41,239 nt of DNA, taken from contig LSYV01000038.1 of assembly GCA_001584585.1 (NCBI GenBank), forward strand, positions 20,260-61,498, in the 5' to 3' direction. The position numbers and the translations under genes were made by a program. A model generated the notes under the pieces. That model was given only the letters and a program-made list of their open reading frames with translations. It was not told the DNA's origin and did not search any database. Of the stretch, positions 1-12,300 are shown one piece after another. The stretch is from Gonium pectorale (Eukaryota > Chlorophyta > Chlorophyceae > Chlamydomonadales > Volvocaceae). The first letter of the stretch is position 1. Each line of letters opens with the position of its first letter.

Positions 1-335
1 TCCTGCCTCCATTCAGCACTCGGGGGCTCCGCATGTACATATATACATACGACTGCAGCCTAGGTAGGTGCCAGTTTGCAATTCGGGTAGCATGCACTTG
101 GCTCGGGCGCCTCTCATCCATCCACCCGTGATTCGCCCCCCCCCCCCACCACACACACATACAGCAAGCTTCCGCCCTGCGCGCACGCACGCCTCCAGCG
201 GCGATGACTGGCATATTGCCCAGACTCAAGCTTTCGAATGCAACTCCGTGCAGATGCCCCTTCCATGGTAGAATCGGAGGCAGCAGCCCGTTAACCCACA
301 CCAGTGATGCATGGAGCCCCGCTTAAGACACCGAC
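1..335. other. No exon recognised; probable intron of the ABCG-ankyrin gene
   Basis: The exon ending at 336 has a GTCGGT donor on the minus strand, so this stretch should be intron or hold a terminal exon I cannot identify. It contains a C-rich run near 137-149 and CA-rich sequence but no ankyrin-like frame. Confidence 0.4.
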
Positions 336-3300
336 CTTCGTTTGCGCGTTCACATCGGCTCCAGCCGCCAGCAGCACCATGACCACCTCCACGTGGCCCT
401 CAAAGGAGGCTTTCATGAGGGCTGTCTCCCCATTCTGTAATTCATTCACAGAGGACGCCCACATCCAGCCATGCGTGTGGTGAGTCATCAGCAAGCGAGC
501 CGTCCAGTCAGGGCAGGGCGCAGGTGGCGTCAGAAGCTGGCGTGGTCATTCACCGGGAGCCGGGAGCAGCTGGTAATAACCAGTGCAGGCCTCCATGTCA
601 GCCACAAGTAGGGCGCGGAGGTAGGGGCGTCCGAGGCCCCGACGGAGGCTACCGCCCATCAGAAGGCGGTGAAGGATGCGTGATGGTTATGCGCCCCCCT
701 CTTCCCCCTGGTTTGGGCGATGGGCGGCCGCCACTTCTATAGATGTGCATGCATCACAATTCCTAATGGGGCGGAATGGCCAACCATGTAAAACGCAAAT
801 GGATCGGGCTCCATGGCAAGCACATGCAGACAAGGCACGGTCAGTTATTGATGACGAGGTCTTTGACATTGTTCCGTATGGCATGCATCGGCTGCCCCGA
901 CGGACCACCTCCTTAATACACGACCGTGTTAAGCCGGGCGTTATTATTATTATTGTAGTTCGTCATGGAAGGCAACAGCTAACCGGAGGCACTGGAGTCT
1001 TTGACGCTGCTTGCACGGCATGCAGGCCGTGCAAGTTTGAAACAGAAATCCACTGCATCATCTCCTCAAGCTGCAGGGCAGCACGGGGACCCCGATCCTT
1101 ACCGAGTTTCTTGTCTCAAGGACGGTCTTGCCGTGTTGCTCGATTAGCTGCTTCAACTTTGTTGGGCCTTCCTTCGCCGCAACGAACGCCTCAGGGGGGG
1201 CTCCGGATCCGGGGAATGATAGTCCCGTCTGCTGGCCAGTAACAGGCTGTGGCCCGCTGCCATTCAGCAGGTTGAATATCTCCTCCCCATTGTTTGCGCC
1301 CTTGTCCTTCATGTCTGCCGCAATGCTCAAAGGGGTCTCCCCCCTCTGCGTTTATTCGTTTGGTCCATTGATTAGGTCCGAAAGCAGGTTAGAAGGAAAG
1401 AAACTACCAGCCAACACTGCCGAAAACAAAGAGTAGCGGCGCCTGCGTCTGTGCGCTGGAAACAAGGAGGGACGCTGGTATCAATATGGTGTGCATGGAC
1501 AGGCCTACCCCCACGTCATCACCACGGAACCCACGCAAACCATGGGCGCCCGGGTTTTCCCTTCCCCCAGCCAGGTGCAGTTTGATGCTTTCCGCCTGCA
1601 CTCCTTCATGCGGAAGCCCTCTATTTGTAGCTGCACAGCTCATGTATGATTATGTCAAGCCGATCTGAAACATACATACCCAGGCTGCGCGGCCAGAAAC
1701 CGGAAGTGGGGCTAAGCATGGGTCTTGGTGTGGGACTGACCATGCTCACGTTTATAATTCTTGCTTGATATTGGGCTAAGTTCCCATGAGGCAGCAACAG
1801 CAAGGAGCCAACGAGGCCCTACAAGCAAAGTCTCACTATGATACCGCACAGTAACAGACCAGGGAAATGGGCAGCAACCCCCTTGCCCCGACACATCCCA
1901 CCCCTTACCGTACCAAACTCTCCCAGAATAAACACGCGCCTATCGGATGCGGATGAGCGTGGACCGTAGCCTTTATAAACCTACCCTTTTATATAAACCA
2001 CCACCACAACGACATGAATAGTCATGTTCCTTATACTACCTTCACGCGCACTATGAACGAACCTTGTTTGTGGATCCCTTGTTCGCCCCGCATTCAAGTA
2101 GAGCCACGACGGCATCCGTGTAACCAGCCATTGATGCCAGGAGAAGGGGAGTGTTGCCATCCTGCCGGTGGCTGGGCCCATGTTATTATGAGCTACAGCG
2201 ACACGGTCCAAACATACAGTCGTTACCAGACAGAAATGAAGTAGGGGAGGGTTGAAATCTGTTGATGCGCCTGGTAAGAATCTTTGCGGTATAACGGCCA
2301 GGTATAGTACGTGCACCATGCATAAGTGGCCAGATACTCCGCCCCAGGTGGCTAGCCAAACCCAATTTTAACATTTACCTTGTCCTGAACATCGACTCCG
2401 GCTGCTTTGACTGAAGGGCGCTGCTCTGGGCTGCGCAATGAACCCATCTGCTCATCATCACGTAGAAGAAAGCAATGAGATCAGTCCATCCGAACAAGTA
2501 GAATGATTAACATGTAAACCGTGGATGATTTGCCATCCATTTCCGATGAGGTCATAAGAGACATAACAGTTTGTACTGACTAGAGCAGCTTGAGACGGTA
2601 GAACTACACATGTTGCGCCACACATACACTTCTACACTAGGTGCGCATGAAACGTGTTTTTGCTCGTGTACTATATAAAATGCCAGAATGCTCGCGTACC
2701 CTGGCCTCGTCCATGCTTGGGGAGCCGCTGAGAAGAAGCTTCATGACCTCCACAAACCCGGCCTTCACAGCTCGCAGCAGGGGCGTGTTCCCGTCCTGCG
2801 TTGGCCGCAGCAGTCACCAGAAACTCATACTAGCCCAGCATATTCACACACGTAATGTTAAGCCTTGAGCGTTTTCAACTCACAAGTTGCATTGCGTATA
2901 CACAATGCAAGTTGTAGCCGATTTGCGATTTGTTACAAGCTCATGGCTCGTAATGATCCGTACGAGCCAGAAGGCTCAAGAATCACGAGCTCAAGTATAA
3001 ACAAGGAAAAAAACACTAGTTGTAGCCCTAATTCATTGCCACGAATGCAACCTGATTAGATTCCTTTCCCGTACTATTCACGGCGGCTGCTTACACTGTC
3101 CACCAGGGATGGGTCTGCTCCAGCATCCAGCAGCATCCGCACAGCGTCGCTGTTGCCCTTGCCCGCATTGTACGAGATGCGGGTGCAGCGAATGGAGCCA
3201 TCCTGGAATGGGCAGCACAGTACGTTACCCCGAACCCAACAAATAAACCAAGCCGCCGTCCTGACAAGTAGGGGAAAAGCTTCCTTGAGCCCGTACCGGG

Positions 3301-6300
3301 GATTTAGTTCATGAAGGGTGGAACGTATATGTATACTATATTGCTAAGAAGGGCAAGGGAGCAAGCTAGCGTGGTTATGCATGAGAAGGATAGGCACGGA
3401 GATGAATCTTCAGACCTTAATAATGGTGTCAATTTGGGTGGTCTGTAGCATCGTGTCCATCAGCGTCTTCAGTATGATTGCATTCTTGAGCTCCAGTGCC
3501 TTCTGGATGGGGTCGTCAACTACTGCAATCACCTGTTTTGGGCCCACAATAGGGATACGCGTTCAGAAGTTCTGCCAATTTTCACTCACGCATATTACCG
3601 TCCCAGCAATAATGGTGTACAGAAGGTCAACAGTTATCTGAAATCTCTTTAGCTCTCAGTGTACTTCTTACCTTCATGAATATTACTTCAGCACGTAAAT
3701 GCCGAAATACAGCTCAAGTGACACTTACCATGAACGTCATCTCTGTTGGTCATACATACAGCGCAAATCACGCACTCGACGTACATGACACAAAACACAA
3801 TGATTGAAATAAAGGACTTCCCACCTCTCCTGACAACATCCTCTTCTCAAGCCCTTGCAGCAGGATCTTGGCAATGTCCTTGTGACCCTCGTTGGCAGCG
3901 TGCATCAGAGCCGTCAGCCCATTCTGCATGCAGGAGAAGAGCTCCAAATTGGTTTTGGCAACGCTTACTCGGCAATGACAACGTTCTTAACAATCTGGGT
4001 CTGGCAGTCCATCCTGAAAGCACACACGCACAAGAGCATCAAACCCCCTCATCTTGGCTCTAAGTGTACCTTGTCCACTGTACGCTGCAACGTCGTTGGC
4101 ACGGCTGCCTGGTCCCATGCTGAGCAAGTAGCTCACTATGTCGTAATGGTTCTTCTGCGCCGCCCACATCAGTGGCGTCATGCCGTCCTGGATGTTTGGA
4201 AGCAAAACAGCATCAGCTGCTGCTTTGGGTTTGCAGATGTAATAGGCTTGCACAGCCATTGCTACCATTGCCAATGTGAGCAACATTCGCAGATTTAGCA
4301 GCAAGATATGATTGTGCATACACAAGGCAGCATTTCGTAGCCTCAAGACATGCCAGTACCGTGTGGGGCTTGTTGACATTGCCGGCACGGGTGACCAGTG
4401 CGGCCATGATGGAGAGGTCGCCAACTTCCGCAGCCCGAATAACGGGAGACTTGAACTCAGTGTTGCCCACCTACAACAATCAAGATGGGGCTTATAACAG
4501 TTGCCACCCCTGCAGCATCCACCTAGCCATCCAGCAGTCGAGTTTGCATCGAGAGCCTTACGTTAACTGGCGCTCCAGCATCGAGCAGCATTGTAACAAT
4601 GTCCGGCAGCTGCTTTTCTATAGCCAGGTCCAATGGGTTGCAATTGGCCTGCAATGTGATGGCTTCAGTTCTTATTAGTTCAAACACCAATCAACATTTC
4701 ACCAATAGCGCGGATTCAAGAAATAACAGCGACAGCAGAACGCATCGCAGACTACTCCCTCTTGCCTACCTTGTTCCGGGTGGTGAACACAGGGTTGTCA
4801 CGGTGTGTCTTTAAGAGCAGGGCCCGGACGACCCGTGTGTGACCCTTTCTGATGGCCACGTGCAGGGCTGTATCCCGATCAGGAGAGGTTTCCTGTTGAA
4901 CAAACATTTACAGGAACGAATGGTGTGAACATGCATGCGTGGGTTTAGAACCTGAAATTCGCCCTATGCGTATTGCCACTCATGTCACCTCGTCTGGCAA
5001 GACGTCGATGCACGCGCCCTCCTGCAGCAGCACCATTGCCGCATCCGCTCTTCCAGATTCGCAGGCTCGGTAAAGGCGCTTGGCCTTGGACTTGGCACGA
5101 TCGCTGCTGCCATACTTCTTGAACCTGCATGTCCGAGCGTGCACACGGTTGCTTTTCTGAACAAACGGCGGTATTGTCAGTTATTGTTAGACCCATGGCG
5201 GTTATGCATGCCAAACGAACTACTCTATCGGTGTAAATGAGGACACCGCAGCGACTTACCCAAGAAGCACTAGCTTCTCTATCTTCTGGTCGAGGTTCAG
5301 GAGGCCGCTCAGCCACATTCGGGGCTTGCGGCTGCCCATCATGAGGCCCAAGAAGCTAGTTGCTTCCTGCACATCACAGAAATACGTGCATGCAAACATC
5401 TGAATAAGCTTGTCGCAATGAATGACAAAAGAGTCGGGGGTTACCTTCTTGACGGTTACCACATGATGCCAATGTGCTGCTGCATACAGAAGCCCGAGTG
5501 CGGTCAGGCGCCAAAGGAAACCCATGCAGAAGAGGACCCAACAGGCCCGAATGTAGTACTTGTCACAGCTGCGCTCGCTGTGGCTCCGCTGAAGGTTATA
5601 GAACGACACCATTTCTGTGGTGCTGATGTCGTCGTTCCCTGCATGCATGAGTTGTCATGGAGGCGGCAGTTAACAACCTTGCAATCAAGTTTGTCATTGG
5701 TAGCCAAGCAGGTACACAGCTATGGAAATCATTATGTACAACACGGGTGGCAGAATGCCGCGAGGATGAAGCCGTTGTGCCCCATAACCAGCCAACGACG
5801 CACCGTCATCCATGAGCTCTGTATCCAGATTGCAAATGCCGTACTTGTAGTACGTGCTGATAATCTCCACCAGTCGTGTGTCCCCATAGCTCGCATACTC
5901 CTGCAATAACCAGTAGTGAGCAACAGCGACATACATGACCCTTCTTGTGCAGTAACTTTCATACCACTGACCGACAACTAGCATACAGCCGCTGAACCAA
6001 CGTATAATCCTAATAGCCAGGGTTCGACACGGGGCTGTCGGGGGACGGATCTTTCGGGGGACGCCCCGAAAAGCTTAAACGGCCCCCCACAGACCCGTGT
6101 TAAACCCTGGCTATTAGGTTTATACGTAATAAATACATGCAATTCCTTTCACAAGCAAGGCCATCTAGTGAAGCACAGTGGAGTGGAAAGTGCACACTAA
6201 TGGCGTACCTTGATCACACCCGCCTCCATGGCCCAGCGGTTGTAGCTGAATCCCCAAATGCCCTCAAAGAAACCGCCGCGGATTGACCGAATGGTTGGAG

Positions 6301-9300
6301 ATAGGCCGTGCATGAAGGCGCCCACGATCAAAACGACAAAGATGGTTACCATGAGCCTTGCCTGCGAGCGGTTGTGTGAAGAATCAGAAAAGAATGTCGA
6401 CAGCTGGGAGAATGATCATTGAAAGAGCTAGGTCTCGACGCTGCAAGACATACAGCAACCAAAAGCTTACCGGCTGTGGCAAGTAGACAAATGATACCGT
6501 GTATGAAAAGCCAGAGCTCCACCAGCTGACTAGCCAGCCAATCGCATAGTACTGCGCGAATCCGGCCCTCGGAACTACTAGGTTGTAGTACAGCAACAAG
6601 TAGATGTACGGTGCAGCCGTGATCCAGCCCAGGTCAGTGATGTTCAGCGCAGCAAAGATGCGCCATGTTGAGATACCTGCCTCGCACTCATGTTGCTACG
6701 TGGAGGATGCAATCAAGATAGGTACAGGGCGGGGTGGTAGGTTCAGCTTGACGTTGTTCTAAGCGAAGGTCTTTGTGACGTGCGATATTGATCCTGGATA
6801 GTCAGTAGATGCAGTGCAGGTCCACCCACCAGTACGAAACGGGTGGTCGAGAAGGTCCGCAGATGGACAATCGCGGCCAGGACCGCAAGCACCATATAGG
6901 CCATCACAATGTTGCCAGGAACGTCAGCAAGGTCCCACTGGTATCCCTGTGAGCAATTACATTGGCATGATATACTTGTCATCTGGGTGGGAAGCAAGCA
7001 GCCTCTTCCAGCAACGCACACTCGACATGAAAGGGCATAATCTTTATGTCCCACATTACGACAAAAGTACAGAAAGCAACTAACGATCGAGGGATGGATA
7101 TAAAGCAGCACAAAGAGTGCTGGGGGTTTAGGCGTTTCTGTGCCTAAAGACTCCACGAAAGCAGCTATATAACGCAGCAGCGTGCGTGCACATGGCCCTT
7201 TGTCAAGGACCAATCAAGCGGGTAGACTAACTTGAACCAAGCCGATGACCAGAGCGGCAAGGTACAGCATCAGCGAATCAGCCAACGTAAGCCAGGCGTT
7301 ACGGATGGAGTTGAGAATGCTGCGCTGGATGAGCCACATGAGCTGCGCCGCCCTCCACGAGTTGCGACCACACCTGCAAGCGCACGCGGTCGCCCAGCCA
7401 GCCAGCCAGCCAGCCAGCGAGTTGCTTGAACAATAATAAAACGTATGTACGCCCGGCAAACACACAATCGCCCAGCCAGCGATCTTCAGTGGAGCTTTAT
7501 GAGCCCTTTTCATGGGAGTACATGGCCGGCCGATAAGATTCGCACTATCGCATCCACCCAAGATTCGCACCGCCCGTGCAGCACATGCTGTTTCCTGGGC
7601 CGTTCCCGGGCAGGCCCTCCTCTATCCATAGCTCCCTACCTGACGTCGTCAGCCGGTGCAGCCATCTCCTGTGAGGAAGACACACATCCAGCAATGAAGC
7701 AACTATATAAAATGCAGGACATGGAGCAGCAACTAACGAGGCGGTTCATGTGTCATGGTGCCTTGCCTGCTGACAGCACCACCCACCTCGCCATCGCTCG
7801 GGATCTTGACTTGGTCGAATTGGATCACGCCACATTTTCTGGCCCTCCTGAAAATAGGGTGGTTCGTTCGTGCTTCTAACTCATCAGCGTGCAAAGGCAC
7901 ACGCCACGCACGCATGCATGCATGAACAGTCTGTTTCTAGACAACCCTAGCTAGCTATTCATGCTCGTCCAGCAGGGATGCACAGTTGACCATTCACAGT
8001 CACAGAGATGCATGGCTTCAGGATCCTCCGACCAATTACTTGAGGGGAGCTAGGAGATGATGTATGCCCCACTTACTCTTTGAAGGGATCGAACAGGGCG
8101 TTGAACTGGTCGTCTATGTCTTCCAGGCGGTCCTCCTCCGCGTCCCTACCCTGCCTCAGAACTTTTTGAATGTGATCCTTAATCTGTAAGACGGATATGA
8201 AGGAGACGAGCGCACATCACCATAGTTGCAATAACTCCTGAAGTATCGGACCAGCTCGTGCATACGAATCCAAGCAATACCCAGGTTACAGTAGTTGTTG
8301 CAAGCCCCCGGCTCTTGTCGCCTGCCTGTAAACACCAGACAGGCATGTCATGTATTGGCGACATAACACATACCCGAAGGGATTCGAACAGGTGCCGTAT
8401 GCTGCTCTCGATGTCAACAATCTGCAGTATCCGCACAGGTTTGTCAGGGTTAACCTGGTTGCTTGGCCGCTTTCCTGAGCATTGAAGATACAGGCCGGAA
8501 GCTCTATTTCATTCCAAAGTCTTCAACATATTAGAATTCAAATGCAAGTATTGGCGATGGGGTACTGTAACGAAGTCTGTCTGTCTGGCGAAGGAAGTGC
8601 AGTGCCTTCAGGTGGCCATGGGCACGATGGCAGTATACACGCACCAACACGTCATCCGCGTCTTGCTTGACCTCGACCTTCGCTTGCCTGCATCGCATAG
8701 CAACGTGCAGGAACGGAACGGCTGTGGAATGCCGAAAACGCGCTAGCTACATATATAAACAGTAGTGCGCCGATTATCGAACATAAGATATGGCAAACGT
8801 ACACACCAGAAGCATGGTCCATCTCATATCATTCTCGGTGTATGTATGTGGCGGGGCTATAGAAGCACTGAGTTATTGTAGTGCGAGATAGAAACAAGCA
8901 GCTTGCTTGACCTACCAAGGATGGCCTGTGTGCGCCTTGGACATGACCGTACGGCCCAAAAACATCCAAGCCAGCGCTAGCTCCTCGCTAAGGACGTTGT
9001 CGTCAGACTTCTTGCGGCTAGTCATGATGTCCAGAACGATGTCCGCAACTGCCATCTCCTTCCGGTTATCAAACACCGTTCTACATACATGCACATGCAC
9101 ACAGACTGTTTGTAAGACTTGCATAGGATTGAACGCATTGTGCAGCGTGCATCCTACACTGCAGTATCTTTTGCGGACAGAAGAAGTGCACAATTCTAGC
9201 AAAATAGCATTCTGTCGCTCATATCTGCGACTGACCTGAATCCCAGGCACTTGTAAAAATAGTCTTCACAGAGTTCTGCTGGTCCATTATAAACCACCGC

Positions 9301-12300
9301 TCCTCCGGAAACGAGGAGCAGCAGCCACCCAATATGCTTGAAGACGTCCGCCCCTGGCTGATGCAGCACGGCCGTAATGTTCATGTTCGTCTCTTGCGCC
9401 AGACCTTTCAGCAGCTTTACCAACAACAGCGAGCTGCTGGCATCGAGACCCGATGTGGGTTCGTCCTGCAAGCAGCATCCGGCGTTTCAAATACTTCACA
9501 CACTGACTGTACGTGCGAAATTAGACGTGGTCTTGACCCTTAGGCACATTACGGCGCATACACATAAAAGCGCATACTAATCCTTACCAGGAAGAGCACA
9601 GGCGGAACATTCACAATGCCCATTCCGATGTTGACGCGCTTGCGCTCCCCTCCAGAAATGCCTGTTTGCGAGCGGACGCCAACACCGGAGATTAGCAACG
9701 CGTCATTCGGAAAGGCGCTTCTGCACCTACTCAGTGCACATGACGGTGCATGATGCAGTCACTGTAATAATTGGAGTAAGATCACGCGACTCCTGAGGGT
9801 ACCATTGCTAGAATTTGCGCACTTCAATGCAAAAAAGGGACGGCCGTTTATGACGACAGCGTTTGCCCATGCATGCCGCCCCCGCCCTCACACATGACCT
9901 ACACCACTTCTCGGATTTTTAGGGGTCAATCTATGGCCCAGCCAGCACTTCCCGGTTGGCTCTCTAGCTATGCAACCACACACTTCTAATAAAACAAGGT
10001 ATAACCCCACGACCTACGGCGGGCCATCCAGGCGCCAGACATACATGCATGTGCTCTACACACTGACATTGCACTCACGTCGCAGGGTCGCCAGCTACTA
10101 CTTCTACACGTTTGTATCAGTCAGTAAGTTGAAAATAAAGTGGATCCATGAACCATATATAATTCTGACACGCACCTGTCTGATCCTCGGTGCCCACGAT
10201 GGAGTCCGTTATCTTGTCCAATTGCAGATCTTGGAGTACTGCAAAGGTAGCCCTGCGGTACTTGTGAGCCGGCGTTCCAGGCTTCATCTTCAGACGGGCA
10301 CTGTAGTCGATATTCTCCCTGCATACCAAGCCACAGATGTAAGCTTTATCCCCAAACGAACGTGATTTCATTTCATTTCATCCCATTTGATCCCGCACCA
10401 AACAAAATGTTGGTTATGTGTGGGTGGGAAATGCATGTTTTTCACCACTTCTACGCCTCGCTACGGGAATTATGTCGGAAAGATATATATGCGCAATGAT
10501 CATATACAAAACACTCGCAACGCTTTGGTACATACATAGGGTCATTCTGCTGTGGTTGTTTCTCGCTGTACAGTACCTACCGAACGGTGAGGTTTGCGTG
10601 AAGAACATCCTCCTGCGGGACGTATCCCAGCTGGCGCCTGCACAACCACGGCGGCAAAGCGACCGAGCATGCTTGATTGCGTGGTGTGATATATGATGGA
10701 GCGGCATGCGTGAATGAGTACGCGTAGGTCGTCTGCATGCCAACCAACCAACCAACCTACCTACAAACACGGAAATCAACATCTTCAATACATAAGGATC
10801 TCCACCAACAAGCTTGTCTAGTCATACGCACCGTATGTCTTTCTCCGACAGTAGAACACTTGTGCGCGTGCAAAAGTCGACGGTCACACGCCTCTTCGGG
10901 AGCATTCGTCCGGACAGCAGCTTGATCAGGGTTGACTTGCCGCAGCCAGACGCGCCCTGAATGCACGTGCGTTCAACATCAGGTAGGGCGGTGTTGAGGT
11001 CCATATCAATTCTGCTTAGTTAACCAGTGATGTTTTTATAAGCACCAATATGCGCACCTAAAGTGCGACAGTAAAGCAATGGTGTATGTGTCTCAAGATC
11101 CGCATATCACGAAAGCTCGTACAGTAATCGCTACGCTCGCACACGCACCCAACACAGATAGACATACCATGATAACGTTCACCCTCCCAGGCAGCAGCGT
11201 GCCGCTGGACCGGACAACGTTTTGCTGCAGCCCGATAGGCTCAGGGCTGTCGGCCGCGTCGCCTGGCTTGTAGGCACGGCCCGGCACGTTGCTGAAGCTG
11301 ATGTGGATGCCCTCCTTGGGAGCAGGGTAGGCAGCCCCTTGCTGTGCGCCCTCATCACCCTCACGAGCGGCTCTTGGCGCAGCCGCAGGAGCCCCGTGCT
11401 GTTGTAGAGTAGCCCTAGTTCCGGGAGCGTCAACCCCCTCCACCGGCTGCAATTCCAGGACGACTGATGCTGGGGATGCTACTCGGCGACCCGGGGCCCT
11501 CACGACCCGGCACAAGTTCGGTTTGAGGAGTTCGTCAGCCTCAACAACACCGTGATTCATGTGACGGCGGTCGGCGCTACTTGCTTCAGCGTTTCCATCC
11601 TCCTCGCCCCCTGTTGACAGGATGACATGTTCAACAAGTCACGAGAAACAAAACCAATGATGAGAAGCACCGCTGTATGCCTGTCTGTGTATGTAGCTAT
11701 TAGATTATACAGCTGGCCTAGGGAATATTGGGATGAACTCCCACCGTACCTGCGGGTGACCCTTCATCTAGAGCCTCCTCATCGTCATCAGGTGATGACC
11801 ATTCAGTGTAGAACTTGATCAAAACGAACAGGAGCACCGCTATCACGTAGACCAAGAGCGACACAGACAAGATGACCGGAGCTAGTACCCCTGCCATTGC
11901 TCTGTTGTCTGGGTATGTCGTGTTCTCCGGGCAATAGCCAAGGTTAATGGCAACCCTACAAGCACAAGGGCAGGAGATGCGGGGTTACATCTATACACCG
12001 TTGTGTTAAAGCCGCACACCACTTAATTGGTTGCGATAAAACGCAGCGGCAAATGACTTTTTGGGCGAAGCCCTCGCCGCGAAGCGGCATTGGGGGGACG
12101 GAGCCCCCTGGGATTGGGTATGGTCTCCGACCGTCTCAAACTCCATCCCACGCATAACTAGAGTGCAGTCGCATACTAATAGTATTCCTTACATGTTTGT
12201 AGAATTCCATGGCCCAAAACCATGTCAACTCATGGACCCGGCACGGTCACAACTCAACCCGCTCAAGCCAAGCGGACAAACACTGAGGTCATCACGGCTT

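Larger units (their letters stand above)
336..5366 (-). other. C-terminal ankyrin-repeat region of the ABCG fusion protein
   Basis: After junction exon 5260-5366 (EATSFLGLMMGSRKPRMWLS...), exon 4989-5124 starts an ankyrin-like array (RLYRACESGRADAAMVLLQE). Further modules: DRDTALHVAIRKGHTRVV (4770-4892), NPLDLAIEKQLPDIVTMLLD (4562-4648), SPVIRAAEVGDLSIMAALV (4360-4470), GMTPLMWAAQKNHYDIVSYL (4070-4187), GLTALMHAANEGHKDIAKIL (3825-3967), GNTPLLRAVKAGFVEVMKLL (2700-2795), GNTPLLLASMAGYTDAVVAL (2063-2161), GETPLSIAADM (1103-1345) and GETALMKASFEGHVEVVMVL (336-434). Exons 3416-3532 and 3095-3202 are degenerate. Many exons have phase 0 at both ends and about one repeat each. Ankyrin repeats bind proteins, so a cytosolic scaffold or regulatory role is plausible but unproven. 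No stop codon is seen; more exons probably lie left of the window. Confidence 0.8.

Noticed and set aside
2668..2684. TATATAAA-like sequence (also near 7708) as promoter
   Set aside because: It lies inside introns of the ABCG gene with no gene start nearby on that strand.
3972..4016. Possible small ankyrin-gene exon (MDCQTQIVKNVV)
   Set aside because: Its phases do not fit either neighbour, and it would leave a 44-45 nt intron. Extending the next exon to 3967 gives a continuous ankyrin frame.
5694..5803. Minus-strand open frame continuing from exon 5804-5900 with a membrane-like ending and a stop
   Set aside because: A GTGCGT donor at 5803 joins in phase to 5638 and restores the conserved ABCG last-helix segment. 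The hydrophobic stretch is intron and its stop does not end the protein.
7640..7668. Possible 29-nt exon in the ABCG gene with good splice sites
   Set aside because: Exons 8077-8183 and 7232-7373 join in phase directly. Inserting 29 nt breaks the frame.
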